Shown piece after piece: positions 15,019 to 23,485 of a stretch of DNA of 64,000 nt. The stretch spans positions 1 to 64,000 of IMG/VR virus record IMGVR_UViG_3300042905_002991. One strand, written 5' to 3'. The translations under genes and the position numbers were made by a program. Origin of the DNA: a virus. How positions within the stretch are numbered: the stretch's first letter is position 1; the number at the start of each line of letters is the position of its first letter. Below the pieces are notes generated by a model. That model was not told the DNA's origin. It searched no databases and worked only from the letters and a program-made list of their open reading frames with translations.

Positions 15019-16727
15019 TATGATATCACCTGCGAGAAATTTTTAACTTTCGCGAATCGTATTGTGTGTTTAAACTTATCAACCATCTGATCAGTCTTGT
15101 GCGTGATCACAAAGATGTTTGTATTGTCATTCATCATATTTATCAACTTCATAAATTCTTCAGTACCATTGATGTCAAGAGAACCATCAAAGACCTCGTC
15201 GAAGATGAGCAGATTAGTATTGACACTGTTCTTTAATTTGGCGACCGACCTCCAGGTAAACAACAGTGCTAGGTCAATACGTTTCTTTTCGCCCTCTGAG
15301 AAGTTTTCATAACTGAAATCATCTCGGTGACGAGACTTGATGGTCTCCTTGAACTCCTCGTCAATGTTGAAGTTGACAAAGAAGTCCATCGCAGCCAAAT
15401 ACTTATTAACCAGTTTGTTGATAACTGGAACGTACTGCTTAATGATTTTCGACTTAATCCCGCCATCTTTAAGCAACTGCGCGACAATATCATAATGTTG
15501 TGTTTGTTCAGATACCGTTTTTCTTTTTTCGTTGAATGCTTGTAATGCGTTGAGCAATTCTTTTGATTGTGCCTTGAACTCATCGCTCATGGCTGGTTTA
15601 CTTTCTATGTCTTGGATTTCTTTTTCAAGTTTCGTAATATAGTTTCGAACCTGCTTGCGAGAAGTATTAATCCGCACAAGGTCTTGTTCAAGAACTTTAA
15701 GATTTTGCTGTGTTGCTTTAATTGTATTGATTCGACGTAGAACGGCATCACTCTCTTCCTTTAGTTTGGTTAGACCTTCGGTTAGTTCTGTGATTTTACT
15801 GTTACAAGTGTGTACTTTTTCGTCTTTGTTATTGATAGCCTGATCGCAGGTTGGACAAGTCGAATTTACAGAATAGAACTCGATGTCTTTCTCGAGTTTC
15901 TGGATATTCCCTTCAATCTTGGCTTCAAGTTGATTTAACTTTGTGAATTTCTTTGCTGTACTGTCATCATCTGATACTTCGGTTAATAGACTTTCAATTT
16001 GAGTTTCTTTTTCAGTTGCTTCTATTTCAAGTGCTGAGAGTGATGCCGTGTTTTCAGTCACTTCTTGTTTCTTTGCGTCTACGATTTCTTTTGTATTCTT
16101 CTTGAGTTCGTCAAGATGTTTCTTGTGTAGTTCAATTTTATCTTTGGTGTTATCAATTTGAATCTTTAGTTGTGCTGCTTCATCTTTGAGAGTGTGTAGT
16201 TTGCTTTTGACGATCACATTCATGGAAGAAAAGATCTGGATGTCAAGCAGATCTTCAATGACAACTCGACGGTCCGCCGCTGACAACTGCATGAATGGAG
16301 TAAAGTTGGTTGAGCCGAGGATAACTATTTGTGTAAACGACTTATAGTTCATCTTCAAAATAATCTTTTCAAGATGATCCTGATAGTCTTTAGATCTTGC
16401 GTCTTGATTCAGAAGTTCATCATCGCAGTAGATCTCAAAAACGTTTGGTCGAATACCACGAATAACTTTATATGACTTCTTGCCAATATCAAACTCAACT
16501 TCAACGAGGCAATCTTTTTCATTGACTGAGTTTACAAGTTGAGGTTTATTAATATTGCGGAATGGTTTGCCGAACAATGAGAATGTAATGGCATCCAGGA
16601 ATGTTGACTTACCTGCACCATTCTCACCCACGATCAACGTCGTGGAGTTTTCGTTCAGTGAGATTTCTGTAAAGACATTTCCAGTAGAAAGGAAATTCTT
16701 GTATCGAACTTTTTTGAATAGAATCAC
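15018..16727 (-). CDS. 46: Recombination endonuclease subunit gp46 (Rad50-like)
   Basis: A 569-residue SMC/Rad50-like ATPase; T4 gp46 has 560. Walker A GENGAGKST is at residues 34-42. Long coiled coils flank a zinc hook CPTC (291-294), and the C-terminal lobe has the ABC signature FSEGEKKRIDLALL and Walker B LLIFDEVFDGSLD. With gp47 it resects DNA ends for recombination-dependent replication. Translation starts at a GTG that overlaps the gp47 stop by four bases (GTGA), with GGAG upstream. Confidence 0.95.
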   Translation of the reverse strand: MILFKKVRYKNFLSTGNVFTEISLNENSTTLIVGENGAGKSTFLDAITFSLFGKPFRNINKPQLVNSVNEKDCLVEVEFDIGKKSYKVIRGIRPNVFEIYCDDELLNQDARSKDYQDHLEKIILKMNYKSFTQIVILGSTNFTPFMQLSAADRRVVIEDLLDIQIFSSMNVIVKSKLHTLKDEAAQLKIQIDNTKDKIELHKKHLDELKKNTKEIVDAKKQEVTENTASLSALEIEATEKETQIESLLTEVSDDDSTAKKFTKLNQLEAKIEGNIQKLEKDIEFYSVNSTCPTCDQAINNKDEKVHTCNSKITELTEGLTKLKEESDAVLRRINTIKATQQNLKVLEQDLVRINTSRKQVRNYITKLEKEIQDIESKPAMSDEFKAQSKELLNALQAFNEKRKTVSEQTQHYDIVAQLLKDGGIKSKIIKQYVPVINKLVNKYLAAMDFFVNFNIDEEFKETIKSRHRDDFSYENFSEGEKKRIDLALLFTWRSVAKLKNSVNTNLLIFDEVFDGSLDINGTEEFMKLINMMNDNTNIFVITHKTDQMVDKFKHTIRFAKVKNFSQVIS

Positions 16728-17776
16728 GTTGTCTCCATAGACAATGCTTCATTGTACACTTCACGCAATACGGTCTTTATTTTATCTGATTCTACAGGTA
16801 AAGTCAAACCATCAACGTATTTACTTAGAATTGACATTGTATCTTCTGCTTGGTCAATATCAACTTCGACATTTTCAGTGATCTCTGAAAAGTCTTCAAC
16901 CACAGAAACTTCAAGAGGATTGACTTTGGCAAGAGAATCCAATAGTGTATCGAACAAGAATGAATTGTTGCGCTTCTCAACAACAATCTTCACATACTTG
17001 CTTGTCAAATGAGAATAATCTGCATTGACAAGATCATTGTAATACAATTCATCATCATTGTATTGAATCTTGTAGAACATGTTCAATGGATTTTTGATGA
17101 ATTCTAATTGACGAGTCTCAGTATCATAGATGTGAAACCCACGCTCATCATTATAATCAGCCCAAGTCATCTCTCCAGGAGTGCCAACATATACAATGCT
17201 GCCGCTGTTGCTCTTGTGATGGAAGTGACCTGAGAGAACAAGATCATACTTCTGAAGTTGAGCAGGATCCATACCTTCGTGACAAATGCTGCCACGATCC
17301 ATCTCAAACCCTTGCAGTTCAAAGTGACCAAAACAAACGTGGTTGGTGCTTCTCTTGATAAAATCAAGAATTTCCAGTTCATTATCCTTACAGATCCAAG
17401 GAATGATATCAATACCTTGCCATTCCGTTGGTTCATTGTAAACAATAACGTTTGGATAGTCTTTGAGCAGTAACTCTGGCGAATTGACTTCGAGTGTATT
17501 CTTGAATGTGATGTCATGGTTGCCAAGCAACGTATGCATCTCTATATTATGTTCAACCAGTTTATCAAAAAAATACTTGCGGCAAAGAGCAAGAGACTGA
17601 AAAGAAATATACTTCCGACGATCAAATAGATCACCAAGTTGAAAGATGGTCCTAACTCCATGGTCCACCAAATAAGGGAAAAAATGTTTCGTATAAAACT
17701 CACGATAATGATTATGAAAGGCAATGCTATCGCCTCTCATACCAAAATGTGTGTCACCCAATATTGCTATCTTCAT
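16724..17776 (-). CDS. 47: Recombination endonuclease subunit gp47 (Mre11-like)
   Basis: A 350-residue calcineurin-like phosphoesterase; T4 gp47 has 339. All Mre11 nuclease motifs are visible: GDTHFG (residue 8 on), LGDLFDRR, LLGNHD, CFGHFE and LSGHFHHKS. It forms the nuclease half of the gp46/gp47 complex. It overlaps the end of gp55 by 23 bases, with GGAG 13 bases before the ATG. Confidence 0.95.
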   Translation of the reverse strand: MKIAILGDTHFGMRGDSIAFHNHYREFYTKHFFPYLVDHGVRTIFQLGDLFDRRKYISFQSLALCRKYFFDKLVEHNIEMHTLLGNHDITFKNTLEVNSPELLLKDYPNVIVYNEPTEWQGIDIIPWICKDNELEILDFIKRSTNHVCFGHFELQGFEMDRGSICHEGMDPAQLQKYDLVLSGHFHHKSNSGSIVYVGTPGEMTWADYNDERGFHIYDTETRQLEFIKNPLNMFYKIQYNDDELYYNDLVNADYSHLTSKYVKIVVEKRNNSFLFDTLLDSLAKVNPLEVSVVEDFSEITENVEVDIDQAEDTMSILSKYVDGLTLPVESDKIKTVLREVYNEALSMETT

Positions 17777-18293
17777 CTACAAACTTCTCCAAACCTGCCT
17801 TCTTGATTTTCTTTTCTTTACGAGCATTTTCGTAATTTACAATAAACTCTGAAATGTTTTCGTATAACTCAAATTGTCTAAAGGTTCCATCTTCATTTTC
17901 ATTAAGTTCAAACTCATCAAGAATGCCAGCAGTCTCAGTAGCCTTGTACTTAACATACAATTGTTTCTTTTCTTTCTGAATGCGACGTAAGAATGCATAA
18001 TATACTATTTGAGTGAAATAGGCAAATGGATTGCTTGATTTTGCTGGGTCAAAATTGTCAACGTACATTACGCAGTTTTCAATCGCGTCAGCAACCATTT
18101 CATCTCGAAAAGTATAAGACAAGAAATTGGGTTTGTGTGAAAGATTCTCAGCAATCTTCATAAAGCATTCAGCGACGTATCGAGGAATCTGTGGCTTTGG
18201 TTGTCCTGCTCGTTTTGCTTTGCGTATTGCTGTTCTATACGCAGTCATTTCTTTCAGGAAATCTTTATTATTGATATAGTGATTTTTTGCCAT
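17754..18293 (-). CDS. 55: Late-transcription sigma factor gp55
   Basis: A 179-residue protein (T4 gp55: 185) with the organisation of the T4 late sigma. The region FAYFTQIVYYAFLRRIQKEKK resembles sigma region 2, and NCVMYVDNFDPAKSSNPFAY precedes it. It directs host RNA polymerase to TATAAATA-type late promoters and needs the gp45 clamp; the C-terminal LEKFV could be the clamp-binding segment. Its place upstream of gp47 and gp46 is usual for this phage group. Confidence 0.88.
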   Translation of the reverse strand: MAKNHYINNKDFLKEMTAYRTAIRKAKRAGQPKPQIPRYVAECFMKIAENLSHKPNFLSYTFRDEMVADAIENCVMYVDNFDPAKSSNPFAYFTQIVYYAFLRRIQKEKKQLYVKYKATETAGILDEFELNENEDGTFRQFELYENISEFIVNYENARKEKKIKKAGLEKFVDEDSNIG

Positions 18294-18295
18294 AA

Positions 18296-18907
18296 TTAAA
18301 CAATCTTCATAAAGTTACTAATTGAGAATCTGTTGTATTCAGGATTTGATTCATTTGTTTTAATTTCTGTGACACCATGTTCAATTCTTGATGGGAAAAT
18401 AACGCATTGATTATCTTCTAAATCAATAAAAAAGTCATATTTGGGAAAATGTAATAATCCACCAGAAAAGGCTTTTGGTTTTTTGTATAAACAACAAATA
18501 GATGTAAAGATACATTCATCGCGGTGTGGTTTATAAAAATCTCCATTAGCATATGACTGAACTATAGTAGAATCTGAATTTATTGAATCGTAAAGATCAA
18601 AGTATGTATCATCAATTCCATCAATAATATGCTTTAGATGGGGGTCTGCGATTGTATTCCGAGCGCAAACCATGATGCTTGAGAACTCTGGATTTCTATA
18701 AACATCGTTTAAAAATATCCCAGCGTTTCGTTTTTTAGTGATCCCAAGACTATCACCTGCTGCTCCAGTCATATAGCCAGGAACCATTCTTTTTTGTAAG
18801 AATAATAATTCAGACCAAACACCTTCATATTCATGTTTTTCATATACATCATGTAAAATGACATGAGTGAATGGTTCTTTTTTAATTTCAATGTTTAAAC
18901 GTTTCAT
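18296..18907 (-). CDS. 2OG-Fe(II) oxygenase family protein
   Basis: A 203-residue protein with a full set of oxygenase residues: HRD (H128, D130) in YKPHRDE, distal H177 in RIEHGV, and R193 in NRFSISNF for 2-oxoglutarate. The FSGGLLHFPKYDF strand is typical of the double-stranded beta-helix. Uncharacterised oxygenases of this type are common in T4-like marine phages, often beside recombination genes. The substrate is unknown. It is encoded two bases upstream of gp55. Confidence 0.82.
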   Translation of the reverse strand: MKRLNIEIKKEPFTHVILHDVYEKHEYEGVWSELLFLQKRMVPGYMTGAAGDSLGITKKRNAGIFLNDVYRNPEFSSIMVCARNTIADPHLKHIIDGIDDTYFDLYDSINSDSTIVQSYANGDFYKPHRDECIFTSICCLYKKPKAFSGGLLHFPKYDFFIDLEDNQCVIFPSRIEHGVTEIKTNESNPEYNRFSISNFMKIV

Positions 18908-18909
18908 AA

Positions 18910-19356
18910 TTAATGGACTGGTTTATCTTTTTTTGCTTGCATTGCTTCGAGAATTGACACAACCTTTGTCATTGTTTCAGATGTATTAGCAGTAATGTCA
19001 GCAGTTGTCTTTTTCTTAACTGGTGTTTTAATTTGCGCTGTGTTATTATAGAAAAAATCAGCAACGTATTCATATTGTTCAACAAATTCAGCGCGAACTG
19101 GTGAAGCAAATAATACCTCATAATCATCAAAATCTACTTCTTTGATCTCGATTACTGATTGAGGGAGGTACTCTTGCATCGCTAAGATTTGCCGACCTTC
19201 ATCAAATATAGTTTCAATTTCAATTCTCAGAGGCAACTCTACTGTGATGTATCCTTCTTTATAAGTTACATATCCAATGATGTCATCTGGGATAGAACGC
19301 AAGCGAATGAATCGCAGTTCACCTCTTGGTTTATATTCTGGTTTATCTTCAGACAT
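18910..19356 (-). CDS. Conserved hypothetical between uvsW and gp55
   Basis: A 148-residue protein. The first 110 residues are beta-rich and acidic (IIGYVTYKEGYITVELPL, IEIKEVDFDDYEVLF). The end is helical and Lys/Thr-rich (PVKKKTTADI to ILEAMQAKKDKPVH). No family is recognised. It overlaps the end of uvsW by one base and is probably cotranscribed with uvsW and gp55. A role in transcription or recombination is only suggested by position. Confidence 0.7.
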   Translation of the reverse strand: MSEDKPEYKPRGELRFIRLRSIPDDIIGYVTYKEGYITVELPLRIEIETIFDEGRQILAMQEYLPQSVIEIKEVDFDDYEVLFASPVRAEFVEQYEYVADFFYNNTAQIKTPVKKKTTADITANTSETMTKVVSILEAMQAKKDKPVH

Positions 19357-20822
19357 TAATTTATCCTTACGTTATTCGTTGTGAAAGGAAATTTTTCTTC
19401 ACTGTAGATCTTCACCCGTTCCTCATAGTGCTTCAATGTGAAGTTTGTATAAGGACCATAACGTAGATCATCAGCGATATCGTACAGTGTTGCTGCTTCT
19501 TTATTTTCACCTAGACGCAGCACACGCCCAATGGACTGCAATGCTCGAATTTTACTCTTTGTTGGAGAGGAGAATATAATATTATGTAGGTTACGAATGT
19601 TTACTCCAGTAGAGAATGTTCCGTAACTTGCCACAATGATCGCATCGTTTTCTTGTTCAGTGATATGTCTTACTGCTTCGCGATCTTCTGCTTCAACCCC
19701 ACCATGAATAAAAAATACTTTTCGACCATTTGCTTTTTCAGTTATCCATTCGAATAATAGTTTACCGTGTTTTTCAACATAAGTAAATAAAACAAGACTA
19801 TTGCCTTTGAGATTCAACGCAAGATCAGTGATGAAGCGATTGCGCCCTTCGTGTTGAACGAGAAACCCCATCTCGTCCTGATAAGTAAAACCTTTAACTG
19901 TTTTACAAACTATTTCTGGATACTTCAATACAATGCACTTGATGCTGAAGTTGGCGAGTTGTTTACGCTCAATGAGTTCTTTTGTGGAAATAACTTTGAA
20001 CGTAGGACCGAATAATCCTTCAAGAACTAGTTTATTGACCTTGCTATCATCAAGTGTACCTGTCGTGCCAATACGCACATCACAGTTGATGAGTTTAGTC
20101 ATGATAGAAGTTAATGACTTGGCTTTAAATGTATGTGCTTCGTCGCCAATGATGAAATCAAACTGCGCAAAGTATTTCTTTGGCATCTCATAGATAGATT
20201 GCCAAGTTGATATTACAAGATCACTATCAGGTATCTTGCTTTCACCACCATAAATCTTCTGACAATACTTGTCTACATCCCATCCATTTATAGATGAATA
20301 GTTCTTAAAGTCAGAATGCATCTGAGTGACGAGATTAATCGTAGGAACAATCAACAATCCACGCTTCTTACCTGTGTTCAACAGGTGGCGGATCATCATA
20401 TAGATGATTAGTGATTTTCCTGACGCTGTTGGTGAAATGAGTACAGTTCTCTTCTTCGTAAGTCCGACGCTTGACGCAAGGAGTTGATAATCTCTGGGTT
20501 CAATTGACAAAGAAAGAGCCGAAGCCAGATTTTTGGTGTCAACAGGATAGATTTCCTTTTCTTCATCGATGTACTCACAGGTGTAGTTGCTATCCTTGCA
20601 AAACTTTTTGATATACGGAACTAAACCAAGATAAATTTGTCTTGTATTCAGATTCAAGAGTCGAATCTTTCCGTCCCAGTATTTATTGCGAAATGCTGGA
20701 GAAAATTGATAGCCTGGAGTTGAAAATGTAAAGAACTCTGACATCTCTTGCAAGATGGCAGGTTCAGCAGTCACTTGGACATAGATGTTATTTACTTTTT
20801 CAATTACAACGTGCTCAATCAT
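19356..20822 (-). CDS. uvsW: RNA-DNA/DNA helicase UvsW
   Basis: A 488-residue superfamily 2 helicase; T4 UvsW has 503. The N-terminal domain has the UvsW-type YQFSPAFRNKYWDGKIRL. Helicase motifs follow: Walker A PTASGKS (131-137), VPTINLVTQM (Ia), IIGDEAH (II), GTTGTLD (III), then QSIGRVLRLGE (VI). UvsW unwinds R-loops and branched DNA and shifts replication from origin- to recombination-dependent mode. It overlaps the GT17 gene upstream by four bases. Confidence 0.94.
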   Translation of the reverse strand: MIEHVVIEKVNNIYVQVTAEPAILQEMSEFFTFSTPGYQFSPAFRNKYWDGKIRLLNLNTRQIYLGLVPYIKKFCKDSNYTCEYIDEEKEIYPVDTKNLASALSLSIEPRDYQLLASSVGLTKKRTVLISPTASGKSLIIYMMIRHLLNTGKKRGLLIVPTINLVTQMHSDFKNYSSINGWDVDKYCQKIYGGESKIPDSDLVISTWQSIYEMPKKYFAQFDFIIGDEAHTFKAKSLTSIMTKLINCDVRIGTTGTLDDSKVNKLVLEGLFGPTFKVISTKELIERKQLANFSIKCIVLKYPEIVCKTVKGFTYQDEMGFLVQHEGRNRFITDLALNLKGNSLVLFTYVEKHGKLLFEWITEKANGRKVFFIHGGVEAEDREAVRHITEQENDAIIVASYGTFSTGVNIRNLHNIIFSSPTKSKIRALQSIGRVLRLGENKEAATLYDIADDLRYGPYTNFTLKHYEERVKIYSEEKFPFTTNNVRIN

Positions 20823-21649
20823 AGATCATCAATTTTCTGCTGAATACCATTGAAAATTCTATAGACATTTTCTGGGATGTTAGCAACATCACCTTTCTCA
20901 AATGCATGAACATTAGGGTCGCGATTAAAGATATCGCCACCTTCTTGAAGTTTCTTGTTTATATACTCCATGCTCTTAAATTGTTCTTGATTCTTTTCCT
21001 GATGAGCAAATGTTTCAATCTTATACTGAATTGCTTTTGGATCCAACCACCAACTTAAATGCCATCCACCATTATGAATTACTGCATGAGAATATCTGTT
21101 ATTGTGGACGTTTTTGGCTCTTTCTCTTTTAGTGTATGCATTTGTTGAGACGGTACTAAAGAGTATTTGATTATTCTTAGATTTGTTTTCAAAATTAAAC
21201 TGATAATGATCCATTTGAATGGATAACGCTTCATAACCACTTGCGAAACAATCTTTTGCAATTCCAATGCAATCTTTATGATAGATTTCATCGCAGTCAC
21301 TTATAAAGATAAGTGAGTCATCTGAGAATAATCCAAGACATTCTGTTATGTGATCGCGTTGACCATTCTCAACTTGCCATGGTCCTGTGTTATAGTCTCT
21401 CTCGTGGTTTGGAATTTTATCGAAATCAAAATCACTTCTTTTGCACACAAAGGGAAAGTAGATGATTTTGTCTATGTACTTTTTATATCTGGAGATGTTA
21501 TTCATGAAGTGCATCGGCTTTTCATGCCCACTTTGCGTGATTGGCGCTTCAACCAAAACAAAATGATCAACATGATCGTAAAGGTATTCAAGTCTACCTT
21601 CAAGCATATCAAGTTCATTACAGAACATAAAAGTATCAATAACTTTCAT
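20819..21649 (-). CDS. GT17-family glycosyltransferase
   Basis: A 276-residue protein of the GT17 type (beta-1,4-N-acetylglucosaminyltransferase family). It starts VIDTFMFCNELDMLEGRLEY and continues VDHFVLVEAPITQSG; the metal motif is ISDCDEIY, followed by HNGGWHLSWW. It has no membrane anchor, so it would act in the cytoplasm. GT17 genes are recurrent in marine T4-like phages, but the acceptor is not known. It starts within an ATGA overlap with the oxygenase-like gene, suggesting the two work together. Confidence 0.8.
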   Translation of the reverse strand: MKVIDTFMFCNELDMLEGRLEYLYDHVDHFVLVEAPITQSGHEKPMHFMNNISRYKKYIDKIIYFPFVCKRSDFDFDKIPNHERDYNTGPWQVENGQRDHITECLGLFSDDSLIFISDCDEIYHKDCIGIAKDCFASGYEALSIQMDHYQFNFENKSKNNQILFSTVSTNAYTKRERAKNVHNNRYSHAVIHNGGWHLSWWLDPKAIQYKIETFAHQEKNQEQFKSMEYINKKLQEGGDIFNRDPNVHAFEKGDVANIPENVYRIFNGIQQKIDDL

Positions 21650-22218
21650 GAATTATCTCGTTGAATATCAATGTTCATAATATCAATAAAAAATGGATTG
21701 ATTAGTCTACCATTTTCTAATGTATCACCAAAATAATTTTCTGATTTGTGAAGAACAGTACCAGAATAAATTATTGCACGATTGTAAACATTTTGTACAA
21801 CCTGTTTTACAGTAATGTTTTCTTTATTTGATGGATCATTTGGATCTACATCATAGAAAATTGTGCCACTATTTGGTGGAGGATTTGGGGTTAGGTACAC
21901 TAAACCTGCAACTGTCTTTTTATCATAATGTGGCCAACTATCACCATCGCTTTCTAAACATACTTGATACCTAGAAAGCATCATCTCATCTATAGAAACA
22001 AAGTGTTTAGGGTAGCCGAACAAATTGTTGAATAGAGTGCTTTTCAATAAATTGAAATACTTTAAACTCAATGTTTGTATTTCATCAGTACGAACTCCAG
22101 GAATCTTGGCACCATTGTCATTATAGTTTGAAGTGAAATTTTGTTTAAGAGCAAAACTTCTAACAGAATCTGGATCTTCGTAAAAATTATCAACAATAAG
22201 TATTTTATTTTCAAACAT
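21646..22218 (-). CDS. DUF6445-type 2OG-oxygenase-like protein, copy 2
   Basis: A 190-residue protein starting MFENKILIVDNFYEDPDSVR. Key residues follow the Fe(II)/2OG pattern: H97-x-D99 (WPHYDK), H157 (TVLHKS) and R171 (NGRLINPFF). It is clearly paralogous to the protein at 37145-37693, sharing IVDNFY.xPDSVRS, PxPPxxSGT and GRL with identical spacing. The frame extends to 22272, but the ATG at 22218 overlaps the uvsY stop as TAATG and matches the paralogue's N-terminus. The family is uncharacterised. Confidence 0.75.
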   Translation of the reverse strand: MFENKILIVDNFYEDPDSVRSFALKQNFTSNYNDNGAKIPGVRTDEIQTLSLKYFNLLKSTLFNNLFGYPKHFVSIDEMMLSRYQVCLESDGDSWPHYDKKTVAGLVYLTPNPPPNSGTIFYDVDPNDPSNKENITVKQVVQNVYNRAIIYSGTVLHKSENYFGDTLENGRLINPFFIDIMNIDIQRDNS

Positions 22219-22667
22219 TAACGTGCACCTTGAATGAACTTTTCCCAGCCCATGTATTCTTTCAATTGCCAAGTACGATTATTCAATTCTTTCATAACGT
22301 TGGTACAAAAATTTGCTGACTCTTCATGATAGGCTTTTTTTCGTTTAAGTTTTGTCAAATCATCATCACCATCAAGATACACTTGAATGTCTGACTTGAG
22401 GGTGAATCTAAATGGCTCCCAACCAAGTTTATCCAATTCATCTTGATCAAGTTTGCCGTTATAGTACATCCACTTCAATTTCTTGAGTTTGTCATATTCC
22501 ATCGCTGCTCTTTTTGCAGCAAGATTATGCAAAGACAAATATTTGTTATACTTGTTGTGAAGAATAGGAATACGCAAGATTTCTTTGCCAGGTTCTGTGG
22601 TATCTACTTCAGAATCCCTTTCCCATTGAACCATCAATTCTTCAAGTGGTGGAGTTTCAATTTTCAT
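22218..22667 (-). CDS. uvsY: Recombination mediator UvsY
   Basis: A 149-residue helical, charged protein (T4 UvsY: 137). The order of features fits UvsY: a short N-terminal helix (LEELMVQWERDSEVD), LHNKYNKYLSLHNLAA, KLKKLKWMYYNGKLDQDEL, then a C-terminal helix ending GWEKFIQGAR. UvsY loads the UvsX recombinase on gp32-coated single-stranded DNA. It has its own sigma70-like promoter 30 bases upstream and heads a block with the 2OG-like, GT17 and uvsW genes. Confidence 0.82.
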   Translation of the reverse strand: MKIETPPLEELMVQWERDSEVDTTEPGKEILRIPILHNKYNKYLSLHNLAAKRAAMEYDKLKKLKWMYYNGKLDQDELDKLGWEPFRFTLKSDIQVYLDGDDDLTKLKRKKAYHEESANFCTNVMKELNNRTWQLKEYMGWEKFIQGAR

Positions 22668-22695
22668 ATTAATACAAGTGTGATAAGATAGTTCT

Positions 22696-22724
22696 ATTAT
22701 ACACTATTATCATTTGTAAGTAAA
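22696..22724 (-). promoter_or_regulatory. Sigma70-like promoter for uvsY
   Basis: Minus-strand TTTACT (22724-22719), a 17-base spacer and TATAAT (22701-22696). The leader would be about 22 bases. It uses the same TTTACT box as the promoters at 5603, 9477 and 3286. Confidence 0.72.
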
Positions 22725-22826
22725 CTCCTGCCGAAGCTCTAGCAAGAATTTACTCTTGTATAATTAAACAGTATAATCACTATGTGTGGTTTGAACGAAG
22801 TACCAATAGATTATATCTAGTATCTA

Positions 22827-23372
22827 TTAAATTCTTTCGTATTCATAATAAGCAAATCGAAAAGTTGCATCTGCAACGACAATGTTCTCTGCTGTATCTT
22901 GCGAGTTGAACATTAATGATGATAATGTCGTTGGAAACAAATCATAAAATTTGACTCTGAATTTGGGATTGTTCTTATTCGAGTGTAGTGTCATAATTGC
23001 TTCAGAATATTGTGGCTTGCCTTTTGGTGCAGTTCCAAAAAGATATGGAGCTCTTGCAAGCCTTTCCAAATCTCTATATTCTTTGAAATCAGTCGGAAAT
23101 GTCATAGCACGAATCCAATCATGAATTTCAGTAAATGCGCGCATATCTTCATCAACTAAAAATGTAATTGTAAATGTATCATATATCATCTTTTCGCCAG
23201 GATGATATAAGTCAATAAATGGTGTTGGTCTAACAATTTCTGTTAATGAAACTCCAGGAACATTTGCTGCTTGACAATAATATGTGGATCCAGGCAAACG
23301 ATCAAATGTTACTCTAAATTTGGTACTTTGGAGTAAGTCTGTATTAGTTGGAGATCTAGTTAATGCAGTCAT
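22827..23372 (-). CDS. 3: Tail-tube-fold protein, gp3-like by position
   Basis: A 181-residue protein with a gp19-type tail-tube pattern: an N-terminal NTDLLQSTKFRVTFDRLPG, CQAANVPGVSLTEIVRP, then DTFTITFLVDEDMRAF and a C-terminal ADATFRFAYYEYE. Genes of this fold in T4 include gp19 (tube), gp54 and gp48 (initiators) and gp3 (tube terminator). The position right after gp23 is where gp3 lies in marine T4-like phages. The reported frame begins with a TTG; the ATG at 23372 is preferred. It has its own late promoter just beyond the gp23 terminator. Confidence 0.65.
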   Translation of the reverse strand: MTALTRSPTNTDLLQSTKFRVTFDRLPGSTYYCQAANVPGVSLTEIVRPTPFIDLYHPGEKMIYDTFTITFLVDEDMRAFTEIHDWIRAMTFPTDFKEYRDLERLARAPYLFGTAPKGKPQYSEAIMTLHSNKNNPKFRVKFYDLFPTTLSSLMFNSQDTAENIVVADATFRFAYYEYERI

Positions 23373-23399
23373 TGAAAAAATTCCGTAAGTCAACTAATC

Positions 23400-23407
23400 T
23401 ATTTATA
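23400..23407 (-). promoter_or_regulatory. Late promoter octamer TATAAATA upstream of the gp3-like gene
   Basis: Perfect T4 late -10 octamer on the minus strand, 28 bases before the ATG at 23372 and directly after the gp23 terminator, where a new start is needed. Confidence 0.65.
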
Positions 23408-23409
23408 GA

Positions 23410-23441
23410 AAATAAAAAAGGGGGAGCATTTCTGCTCCCCC
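23410..23441 (-). terminator. Rho-independent terminator after gp23
   Basis: On the minus strand a perfect 9-bp stem (TGGGGG-type arms, 23433-23441 with 23420-23428) closed by a GAAA tetraloop and followed by TTTTTTATTTT. It is the strongest intrinsic terminator in the window and ends the head-gene transcript after the major capsid gene. Confidence 0.93.
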
Positions 23442-23485
23442 CGAGTCACATTACCTTATTATTTTTATAAAGTCGGTAATAACTA

